Below, piece by piece: positions 8,834-17,300 of a stretch of 64,000 bases of DNA (position 1 is its first letter; every line of letters begins with the position of its first letter). The stretch spans positions 98,803 through 162,802 of the forward strand of contig CAUJCU010000019.1 in the NCBI GenBank assembly GCA_963169745.1. The letters are read 5' to 3'. The position numbers were made by a program, and so were the translations under genes. The notes below the pieces were generated by a model. That model searched no databases and was not told where the DNA came from. It saw nothing but the letters and a program-made list of their open reading frames with translations. Source of the DNA: Bacteroidota bacterium. Lineage in GTDB: Bacteria > Bacteroidota > Bacteroidia > UBA4408.

Positions 8834-9196
8834 TTACTTTTTTGTGTTCCCCATGGTAATAACATAACGCAAAATATCTTGCTGAGACTTTTCATCGAGA
8901 ATCATTGATTTTTTATTCACTTTGCGTACCATTATCGGAACAATTTTGTTCCATTCTTGTTCATTTTTAGAACGCGGCTTGTATAATTTATGACAACCTT
9001 TACAGTTCGTTTCATACAATATTTTTCCTCGATTTAAATCTTCTAACGATGTATTCGGATATTTTGCTTGCGCCCTATCAACATCAACTTGTGTGGGGGC
9101 TGCTAACTTTGTAGCTAAACAACTCGTTAAGCCTAATAATGCGATTACAATAATTAAATTCTTTGTTTTTTTTCTGGAGAAAATTGATAATTTCAT
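8834..9196 (-). CDS. Small lipoprotein with a single c-type heme motif
   Basis: 120 residues. A basic N-terminus and hydrophobic helix end in the lipobox LTSC (C26), so the product is a periplasm-facing lipoprotein. One heme motif, CKGCH at residues 65-69, marks it as a monoheme cytochrome c; methionines in PIMVRK or KSMILDE could be the distal ligand. It probably shuttles electrons near a membrane complex. It depends on cytochrome c maturation, and a ccmB gene is at the left edge of the window. The partner oxidoreductase is not visible nearby. Confidence 0.8.
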   Translation of the reverse strand: MKLSIFSRKKTKNLIIVIALLGLTSCLATKLAAPTQVDVDRAQAKYPNTSLEDLNRGKILYETNCKGCHKLYKPRSKNEQEWNKIVPIMVRKVNKKSMILDEKSQQDILRYVITMGNTKK

Positions 9197-9234
9197 AAAG
9201 CTGCCTGATCGTTAAGATTTGAAAATTAAGATTT

Positions 9235-9242
9235 CAAATATA
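9235..9242 (-). promoter_or_regulatory. Probable -7 element of the cytochrome c lipoprotein gene
   Basis: TATATTTG on the minus strand, 38 bases before the ATG at 9196, matches TAnnTTTG. Confidence 0.5.
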
Positions 9243-9314
9243 CTCAAAGTTATTTGATAGTTAACCATTAATTAAGCAGCTAAATAGCTTTATATTTACA
9301 AAATATTATAAGCC

Positions 9315-9390
9315 CCGTAAAAGCGAAGCTATGCTTCGTTTTCTTTTAATTGAGCAAGTTTTACTTGCTCAATATGAAACTAGAGTTACT
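9315..9390 (+). repeat. Intergenic repeat copy A (head only)
   Basis: First of four copies of one repeat family. It starts CCGTAAAAGCGAAGC and holds two stem-loops: CGAAG/CTTCG, and a perfect 9-bp stem (9350-9358 with 9364-9372, loop TTTTA). Only about 8 differences separate it from copy C (11637-11711) over about 75 bases. It marks the left edge of the accessory block. Confidence 0.8.
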
Positions 9391-9815
9391 TCTTTTGGGA
9401 GGACACAAAAGATACTATTATTTGTGCTAACATTAACAAATAAAAAGTACAAACAATCAATTCAATTTCTAAATTTCGGAAATTGCTAAGGTAAAACAGT
9501 AATACAAAGCAAACAATTTAGGATATACCGACTGCATTTGACAAAAATTATTCATTGTGTTTATAAGCAACTAAAAACAAGAAAAATCAGTTTGTAAATC
9601 TTCACGTTTTAAAAACACAAGAAAGAGATATAAACAATAGATTGCAGACATACAAGTTTCTAACAAGATAAACAGATAACGAAATTCTTGAAACAGTTTG
9701 GCGTAAATGGGCGATAGAAATGATTTCAAATGTTTTGAATGGAAAAATATAGTCTATAAAAAAACAGTAAAAGCAGCCCATTTTTCGGTATTAGGTCTAA
9801 TTATACGGTGAAAAA
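9391..9815. other. Gene-free stretch between repeat A and the Fic promoter
   Basis: About 425 bases with no intact gene. At 9672-9752 a 26-codon frame ending in TAG reads like a protein tail (ILETVWRKWAIEMIS), so this may be debris of a lost gene, but no start is present. Otherwise it is AT-rich with no clear hairpin. Confidence 0.4.
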
Positions 9816-9853
9816 ATAAATTATTCACCGCAAATTTGCGGTGAATAATTTAT
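9816..9853. promoter_or_regulatory. Perfect 38-bp palindrome at the Fic promoter (putative operator)
   Basis: Two 19-bp arms (9816-9834 and 9835-9853) are exact reverse complements with no spacer; the core is CACCGCAAATTTGCGGTG. It ends at the first base of the -7 element, so a bound dimer would cover the promoter. The Fic protein just downstream has a C-terminal winged helix, which makes autoregulation a natural guess. A cruciform or RNA hairpin role is possible too. Confidence 0.75.
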
Positions 9854-9860
9854 ACATTTG
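9853..9860 (+). promoter_or_regulatory. Probable -7 element of the Fic gene
   Basis: TACATTTG matches TAnnTTTG and lies 21 bases before the ATG at 9882. A TTTG at 9835-9838 inside the palindrome could be the -33 element, with a short 14-base spacer. Confidence 0.55.
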
Positions 9861-9881
9861 CCGCATCATAGTTTTTGTGTA

Positions 9882-10988
9882 ATGGCAAAATACATTTACG
9901 AACATAAAAATTGGACGAACTTTTTGTGGCAAGACAAAGTCATAAATGCTGTATTTGGCGAAGTAAAACTAATGCAGGGCAAAATCATTGGACAAATGAA
10001 TGCTTTGGGTCTTTCTGCCAAAGAAGAAGCCACACTTACGGCTCTTACCTTAGACGTTGTAAAATCAAGCGAAATTGAAGGCGAATTGCTCAACTACGAC
10101 CAAGTGCGTTCTTCCATTGCAAGGCGTTTGGGGATTAACACCGCAGGACTTGTTCCAAGCAGTCGCCACATTGAAGGCGTGGTAGAAATGATGCTCGATG
10201 CGACTCAACGCTACACTTTTCCTTTAAGTGAAAAACGGTTGTTTGGTTGGCATGCAGCACTTTTTCCCACAGGGCACAGCGGACCTTATGAAATAGAAGT
10301 TGGTAAATACCGTACAGGTAAAATGCAGATAGTTTCGGGTGCAATAGGCAAAGAGAAAATACACTATGAAGCAGTAAAGCCAAAGTTAGTAAAGGCCGAA
10401 ATGGACAAGTTTCTGGATTGGTTCAATAATGACAATCAACTTGACCCTGTAATAAAAGCCGCTATTGCTCACTTTTGGTTTATTATTATTCACCCATTTG
10501 ATGACGGAAACGGACGAATTGGACGGGCTATAACCGATATGTTGCTTGCCCGTGCCGAAAGTAGTGGCGAACGTTTTTACAGTATGTCAAGCCAAATTTT
10601 GGTAGAACGCAAACGCTACTACGAAGTATTACAAAAAGTGCAACACAGCACAGGCGACATTACAGAATGGCTTGAATGGTTTTTACATTGTCTGAAAAAA
10701 GCAATGCTTGCCACCGAAAACACTACGCAACGCATTTTACGCAAAGCCGAATTTTGGAAACTGTACGAAAACACAACAATCAATGAACGCCAACGCATCA
10801 TTCTGAATATGTTGTTTGACGGATTTGACGGAAAACTACAATCATCAAAATTGGCAAAAATTACCAAAGTTTCAACAGACACGGCATTGCGTGACATAAA
10901 GGACTTAATAGAGAAAGGCATCTTACAAGAAACAGGAGAAGGCGGTCGAAATACTAATTATGAACTTGCGGACTTTACACTCAACTAA
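9882..10988 (+). CDS. Fic family protein (AMPylase) with inhibitory motif and C-terminal winged helix
   Basis: 368 residues from the ATG at 9882; a TTG at 9858 lies within the promoter and is not used. An N-terminal DUF4172-type helical domain contains the self-inhibitory motif SSEIEGE (S62-x3-E66-G67), whose glutamate blocks ATP gamma-phosphate binding. The Fic core holds HPFDDGNGR at residues 204-212, with catalytic H204 intact. The C-terminal 65 residues form a winged helix (SSKLAKITKVSTDTALRDI). It should transfer AMP to a hydroxyl on a target protein, kept off by its own inhibitory helix. It is monocistronic, lies between repeats A and B, and has a perfect palindrome over its promoter. 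The target is unknown. Confidence 0.92.
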   Translation: MAKYIYEHKNWTNFLWQDKVINAVFGEVKLMQGKIIGQMNALGLSAKEEATLTALTLDVVKSSEIEGELLNYDQVRSSIARRLGINTAGLVPSSRHIEGVVEMMLDATQRYTFPLSEKRLFGWHAALFPTGHSGPYEIEVGKYRTGKMQIVSGAIGKEKIHYEAVKPKLVKAEMDKFLDWFNNDNQLDPVIKAAIAHFWFIIIHPFDDGNGRIGRAITDMLLARAESSGERFYSMSSQILVERKRYYEVLQKVQHSTGDITEWLEWFLHCLKKAMLATENTTQRILRKAEFWKLYENTTINERQRIILNMLFDGFDGKLQSSKLAKITKVSTDTALRDIKDLIEKGILQETGEGGRNTNYELADFTLN

Positions 10989-10997
10989 AAAAAATAT

Positions 10998-11211
10998 CGT
11001 AAAAGCGAAGCTGTGCTATGAAGCCAAGCGCTAACTATAATAAAAAACACGAATCACAGCTTCGTGTTTACTGAGTGCCTTACATCAACTCGGAAAAAAG
11101 TGTGAAAAGAATGCAAAAGCAAACCACTTAATTTATACTGAATAATGAAAAATTTGGGATTGTATCTAATTGATATACTGGAGTTGTTTTTTTTACAACA
11201 GTCAGAATTTA
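10998..11211 (+). repeat. Intergenic repeat copy B (head truncated, full tail)
   Basis: Begins 9 bases after the Fic stop. The first 15 or so bases match the head of the other copies. It then jumps to the tail (11016-11211), which aligns with copy D at roughly 85% by eye apart from a 12-base indel. The tail carries a 9-bp stem-loop (11046-11054 with 11062-11070), and the head sequence CGAAGCTGTG pairs with CACAGCTTCG inside it. It may act as the Fic terminator. Confidence 0.8.
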
Positions 11212-11280
11212 AAAAACGCAAGGCGATAGAAAATAAATCGACAGAATTCCCGTTCTAATCAATAATAAAAGCTGAAGAAT

Positions 11281-11610
11281 ATGAAAAGTGTAAAATTTAA
11301 AAGTGCTATATTGGGACTTGTTGTTACTGCTGCCTTGACAAATTGTACGACTACACGAGTTGCAACTTTAGTCAAGTCAGAAAATGAAACAATTGAGTTA
11401 TACACGACAAAATTACCAGATAGAAATTATGTAGAAATTGGCTACATACAAACAGATGGTGGTATTTTTCATACTCCACAAAAATTGCTTGACGGACTGA
11501 AAAAGAAAGCATATGAATTGCAAGCTGATGCAGTAACTAATATTAAGTATGACTTTCAGGCTTGGTATCCCTTTGTTTCAGGGACAGCAATAAAATATAA
11601 GGACAAATAA
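11281..11610 (+). CDS. Small orphan lipoprotein
   Basis: 109 residues. A basic start and hydrophobic helix lead to the lipobox LTNC (C22), so it is probably a lipoprotein. The rest reads TTRVATLVKSENETIELY and then YVEIGYIQTDGG, KKKAYELQADAVTNIKYDF, a short alternating strand-helix-strand layout. This recalls small YbjQ-like or DUF4156-like lipoproteins in which a helix with ADAV precedes a final strand, but I cannot name the family. It lies alone between repeats B and C in the same orientation as Fic. Its function is unknown. Confidence 0.7.
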   Translation: MKSVKFKSAILGLVVTAALTNCTTTRVATLVKSENETIELYTTKLPDRNYVEIGYIQTDGGIFHTPQKLLDGLKKKAYELQADAVTNIKYDFQAWYPFVSGTAIKYKDK

Positions 11611-11636
11611 TTCTGGCACACAATTTACAAAAAATA

Positions 11637-11711
11637 CCGTAAAAGCGTAGCTGCGCTTCGTTTTCTTTTAATTGAACAAGTTTTACTTGATCAATATGAA
11701 GCTGGAGTCAC
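11637..11711 (+). repeat. Intergenic repeat copy C (head only)
   Basis: Starts CCGTAAAAGCGTAGC and matches copy A with about 8 changes over about 75 bases. The second stem is conserved except for one A-A mismatch (ATTGAACAAG with CTTGATCAAT). It lies 26 bases past the lipoprotein stop. Confidence 0.8.
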
Positions 11712-11994
11712 GAAGAAATGCAGCAGCATAAGACAAACAAACCAAATGTTTGGCATTGCTTATTTGGGCACATTCCAATTTTGCAAACGTAATCTGCCAA
11801 GGCAAGAAAAAGTGCAAAGTATCAAAATTTCCTACACATTTATCACATCTAAAAAACAAGTTAAAAGATGAATATAAGCCTCCTTAGATTATACATAAAG
11901 ATAAATTATTTTGCTTTTTAAACTGCTTTTTCGTTTCTTTACTCATTCATTTAATGAAACACCATCAATTAAACTTTTAACTTAAAAGTAAAAG
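11712..11994. other. Gene-free leader of the broken T9SS gene
   Basis: 283 bases with no open frame of note, no hairpin with a T run and no good TAnnTTTG near the pseudogene start. The promoter may have decayed along with the gene. Confidence 0.4.
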
Positions 11995-13579
11995 ATGAAA
12001 GTATAATTACTCATCGGATTTATGACATTGGCTTGCTGGGCAACAGCACAACCTTGCAGCCCGTCAACAAGCCAATCTTTTTTAGACACGAACAACGTAA
12101 GAGCGCTCGTTTTGGGTGGTGGTGATATGTGGTTGGATCCAACAGCGGCTTTGAGAGGTTATGAGGTTCCAAAAGGGTCCGGTCACCATGCTCTGTTGGT
12201 CGGAAGTATTTGGCTGGGAGGCATTGATGCAGGAGGAAACATACATATAGCAGCACAAACGTACAGACAAACTGGCAATGATTATTGGCCTGGACCAATT
12301 GATACAAACGGAACAACCAAAAGCGCAGACTGCGACTTGTATGACAGACACTGGAAGGTTTCTAAAACTCAAATCCAAGCACACATTGCAAATCCTGCAA
12401 ATCCACCTCTTGCCATTACTGAATGGCCCGCAAAAGGAAACACCATTGGTTCGCAGGTTATAAACCGTAATATGGCGCCATTTGTTGATATAAACAACAA
12501 TGGAATTTATGAACCTTTGAATGGTGATTATCCCAAAATAAACGGAGACCAGGCTATATGGTGGATTTGTAATGATGTTGGAAATCTGCATACTGAAACC
12601 GGTGCAAGGGCTTTAGGCGTTGAGGTTCAGGTAATGGCTTACTCTTTTGCCACAAATGATGTGTTGAATAATACCACGTTTTATGACTATAACATCACCA
12701 ATAAAAGCGATACTTTGTATCACAATTTTTATATCGGATTATGGTGTGACGATGATTTGGGTGGTTATGGTGACGATTATATTGGTTTTTGACTCAATTC
12801 GTAACGCGGCTATTTATTATAACGCTGATGACGATGATACAATGTAAGGCAGCAACATTCCCGTTGTTGCACAAGCGGGAATTAGAGTACCTAAAGAAAA
12901 TAATGTCGATGTAAATATGAAGTATAGCGGTTACTATAAGAATGATGCTACAGCACAAGGTAACCCTATTAGCAGTACACATTTTTACAATTACCTGACG
13001 GGCTTATGGAAAGATAGTACCCAATGGAGTTTTAGTTATGTATTTCCGGGTTCTCCTTGCGATAGTCCCCAACTAAGTATGGTGTATCCTGTTCAGTTAC
13101 CTTTCCAAGACTATAGAGCTATCCAATCCTTTGGGGCAATGACACTTGCGCCTAATGAATGTAAGGACATGACAATCGCTGTTATAACAACTTTCAACAG
13201 TGTATATCCCAATCCATGCTTTGATAACATTCAGATATCTATTGATTCGGTAAAATTATTGCACAATAGCTTGACTACCTCTGTTTTGAGCTGTCATAAC
13301 AACACATTAGGTGTGGTAAATATTGAATCGGATAAAAGTTTGCGTTTGTTTCCAAACCCCATTAATGGAGAACTGATTATTGAAAGCATAGAAGTGAAAA
13401 TGAAATTACTTGTAATTCAAAACCTGTTAGGTGAAACCATTTTGCAACAGCCCATAATGCAAAAAACAAACAAATTAAACCTTGATGTTTCGCAATTGCC
13501 AAGTGGTATTTACTTTATCCGTGCAGAGTTGGTGGATGGGAAGATTGTTAGTGGGAAGGTGGTGAAAATTAAGCCATAA
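11995..13579 (+). pseudogene. Broken T9SS-exported protein (three lesions)
   Basis: A coherent secreted protein of about 528 residues can be rebuilt across three defects. First, the signal peptide begins at ATG 11995 but hits TAA at codon 4 (12004); it continues in frame as LLIGFMTLACWATAQP. Second, after DDYIG near 12787-12792 one extra T in a T run shifts the frame, so the next codons DSIRNAAIYYNADDDD lie in +1. Third, TAA at 12845 interrupts that frame, probably from TAC. The rest runs to 13579 and ends in a T9SS type A sorting domain (LRLFPNPINGELIIES, then LPSGIYFIRAEL). When intact it would have been a cell-surface or secreted protein; its catalytic role, if any, is unrecognised. It lies between repeats C and D. 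Confidence 0.85.
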
Positions 13580-13713
13580 AAAGAAGAGAATTACAGGGTA
13601 AGCTGCTGGTATTGGAATAATGTATTTTAGACTTTGTGTTCTCAACAACAGAAATGATATTAGTAATTTTTTACATTTATTGAGTAACAGACAAGCTTCA
13701 AAACATAAAGCCA

Positions 13714-13997
13714 CCGTAAAACGAAGCTGTCCATCGATTTTCTTTACTTGAGCAAGTTTTACTTGCGAATTTTGAAACTAAACTTGCTGCGCTATGAAGC
13801 CAAGTGCTAACTATAATAAAAAACACGAAGCACGGCTTCGTGTTTACATAGTGCCATACATCAACCCGGAAAAAGAAAATTGGGAATTGTGAAAAGAATG
13901 CAAAAGCAAACCACTAAATTTAGACGGACTAATGAATAAGTGAAGATTGTAACTAATTGATATACAGGAGCTATTGTTTTTTAAGACAGTCAGAATT
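13714..13997 (+). repeat. Intergenic repeat copy D (longest: head plus tail)
   Basis: The most complete copy, about 284 bases. The head (13714-13790) matches A and C but its second stem is partly decayed. The tail (13791-13997) matches copy B and holds a 10-bp stem-loop AAACACGAAG/CTTCGTGTTT (13821-13830 with 13836-13845). It shows that A and C are head-only and B is an internally deleted version of the same element. Confidence 0.8.
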
Positions 13998-14303
13998 TTT
14001 AACATTGTTATTTTTTGAAACAAAATAAATGTTAAATAAGTAGAAAGAATATGGATAGAATAAAAATAAAAAGGAATCCCAATTTGTTTTTGAATAGCAA
14101 GAAGATTTCAAGATTGTGCACTGCAATTTAGAGTAAAATATATGACAAACAGATTTAAATCAAATAAGAGCAATATTTATAAAAAACTATAGATAAATGG
14201 CAAAGAATCTATGATGAATCAAAAGTTTTGGAGCGATTATTTAATTAGTTTTGCATTCCAAATTAAATACCCTAGATACTGAAATTATTAAAACTATTAT
14301 ACG
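13998..14303. other. Upstream region of the large adhesin gene
   Basis: 306 AT-rich bases with no gene. The only clear signal is the -7 element at 14246-14253. Scattered TTTTG tracts could serve as upstream promoter contacts. Confidence 0.4.
14246..14253 (+). promoter_or_regulatory. Probable -7 element of the adhesin gene
   Basis: TAGTTTTG matches TAnnTTTG; a TTTG at 14227-14230 lies 15 bases upstream. The 5' leader before the ATG at 14304 would be about 45 bases. Confidence 0.5.
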
Positions 14304-17300
14304 ATGAATTTAAAACTACAAGTTAATCCCAGCAGATTCTTTTTTCTGGCGATTTTTACCTTTTTTCTGTTTGCAACCACAACCTCACGAGCCGATTGTA
14401 CAGTTAGTTCAAATGTAAACGCTACTTCATTAACTGGATGTTCAGGAATTATGACAATTACGGCAACGGTAACTGTTAACTCAAATGTTTCTTTTAATGC
14501 GGGGCTAACAAAAATTATTATTAATTCAGGTGGGAATATTCGTTTTACGGCTAATAGCACTTTGACTTTACCGGCTGGCTGTGTTATTGAAATTAATGGT
14601 ACAGGTGATATCTCAGCAAGCAGTTGTAACAATTTTCGTAGAATAAGAATAGGGGCCACCACTATTGCATCATGCAATGGGTGGGGATTCCCATACACTT
14701 TTGCACAACTGGTGGCAAACGGAGGGTATTATGGGGCTCCTAGTTTTACGGCATCATCAAATAATCCTACTTGCACAAATAGTGTACTAAATTTAACTGC
14801 CACCCGAAACAATGTGAACGGAGGCCCTAGTGGCGTGGCCGCCTTTACCTATAGTTGGACAGGCCCGGGAGGCTGGACAAGCAGTGTTCAAAACCCAACT
14901 AGAAACCCAGCCGTAGCCGGAACTTATACTGTTACCGTTACTGATGTGGGTGGAGAAACAACGACCTCTAATGTTGTCATAGCAGCCTTAAATACACCTC
15001 CTGCAGCCCCTAGTGCTACTGGAGATGATTCTCGATGTGGCCCCGGCACTTTAACCGTCTTAGCAATACCGGCAATGAATACTACCGTTGACTGGTATGC
15101 TAGTGCTTCAGGAGGGACTGTGTTGCCTGGTGGTTCAGGAACACTTTCCTATACTACTCCAATCATTTTTTCAACCACCACTTATTATGCTGAATCTAGA
15201 AGCACTATTACAGGGTGTGTGTCTTCCTCAAGAAGATCAGCAGTTGCAACAATAATTAACAATCCTACAGCTCCTACAAGCCCTGTAGGGGCTACTCGCT
15301 GTAATGCCGGATCATTAAGTATCTCAGCTACAGCACCGGGAGGTGCTACCATTGATTGGTATGCTAATTCCTCCGGAGGAACAGTTCTACCTGGCGGTTC
15401 AGGAACACTTACTTACACCACCCCAGTAATTGGTTCAACCACTACTTACTATGCCCAGTCAAGAACCACTGTAGGTGGATGTATATCACCAACAAGAACT
15501 CCTGTTACAGCTACCATCAGTAGTATTCCTGCTGCTCCGGTTATTACGGCTGATTATTGTGTTCTAGGAAACGGAAGTGTTCGTTTAACTTCTAGTTACT
15601 CGAGCGGAAATACTTGGACTACAGGTGAAACCACTCAAATAATTGATGTAAATTTAGCCGGTAGCTACTCTGTAACGTATAATAGTGGTGACCCTGGGTG
15701 TTCTTCAATTAGCTCCGTAACTGTTGGAAATGAATTGACTGTAAATGGAAATTTTGAACTGTGGAATGGAAATTTTAATTCTGCTTACACTTATCATGAC
15801 AGCAGTGTGGTGGGGCCATCGGCTCTATGGGCTGAAGGACTATATACTGTAGCAGCAAATGCACACAATTACCACTCTAATTTTTGGGGAAAATCAAGAA
15901 CGAATCCTGGAACAGGTAAATTTTTAATGGTTAACGGCAGTGGCTCTACTCCGGTAGTGTGGGAGCAGAATGTAAATGTTGTAGCCGGAACAACTTATTA
16001 TTTCTCTGCTTATGGTCTAAGTTTAAATACAGTAGTACCTTATGCTCAACTTCAGTTTAACATTGACGGAACACAACTTGGTTCTGTGGGTGTTTTAGGA
16101 GCAGGTACACCTGCTGAGAATGGTCCTTTTAATTGGGTTCGATTTTTTGGTGAATATACTGCTCCGTCAACCGGAACAATTACTTTATCTATTCGGGATA
16201 TCGAAAGCGCCTTGGGAGGAAATGACTTTGGCTTGGACGATATATCGTTTTCAACACTTTCACCTTCTGTCGTAAATGTTGACCCAACCGTTAATAATGG
16301 AGCAGGGGTGTGTATAGGAGATGTTATTAATCTAAAATCCAATAGGACTGGAGGAATGAGTCCTTTCACTTTTTCATGGACTGGTCCATCGGGTTATACA
16401 TCAGCTCTGAGCAATCCTGTTATTGCTTCGGCAGCAGCCTCTAACGCTGGTGTTTATACGGTATCTGTAACTGATGCTCATGGCTGTACCTCGGCTGGAA
16501 GCTATACAGTGGTAATCAATCCTACTTCGGCCGTTACTTCTACTATTTCTAATTCGGGTCCTATCTGTTTAGGTACTACTATAAATTTAACTTCTACCCC
16601 GGCAGCCGGAACAACTGCTACATTGATTCATGAAACTTTTGATGGTTTAACCAATTTATGGACAACTACGAATACTTCTACCGGGGGTACTCCGGCTGCA
16701 GCAGCTTGGACTCTACGTTCTAGCTCTTATTCTAATGGTGCTGCTACTTTTGTTTCAGATGATGCGACTCAATTTTACTTATCGGATAGTTATTCTCAAG
16801 CCGGAACTACTACCAATACTATTTTACAGTCACCTGTACTAAATTCCAATGGTTATACAACTCTAACCCTAAGTTTAAAGCATTATTTCAGATACGCTGG
16901 AGTTTCTGGAGAATCAGCCAGGGTGCAGGTATCAACAAATGGTAGTACATGGACCACTGTTGCTACTTATACCTCTAATCAGGGGGCTCCAAATAGTTTT
17001 GCTACTGCTTCTATTAACCTAAATGCCTATATTAATCAAGCTACTTTATACCTTCGTTTTAGGTATGATGCAAATGCAGCAGCAAGGTATTGGGCTATAA
17101 ATACAGTTTCTATTACAGGAGGAACTACAGCTACCAATAGTTGGACCTCCAACCCTCCTGGGTTTTCGTCTGCTTTGGCTAATCCAAGCGGTGTTTTGCC
17201 TACTGAATCAACTTGCTATACAGCAACAGTAACCAGTTCAATTGGTTGTTCTGCTTCTGCTACACCTGTATGTGTAGTTGTTACTGATCCCACTGTTACA

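Noticed and set aside
9672..9752. Short protein-like tail ILETVWRKWAIEMIS ending in TAG
   Set aside because: There is no start, an upstream stop lies in the same frame, and I could not place it in a family. It may be debris of a lost gene.
12004..12847. TAA reassigned to an amino acid
   Set aside because: Many other genes in the window clearly end with TAA at the expected family length, so the code is standard.
12780..12860. Programmed frameshift or stop readthrough in the T9SS gene
   Set aside because: There are three independent lesions, including a stop at codon 4, and no slippery heptamer with a downstream pseudoknot. Decay is the simpler explanation.
9315..13997. The repeats as integron attC sites
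   Set aside because: The tail contains GCTAACT and CATCAAC-like strings but neither fits the RYYYAAC/GTTRRRY core pair, and no integrase or attI is visible. I therefore report them only as a repeat family.
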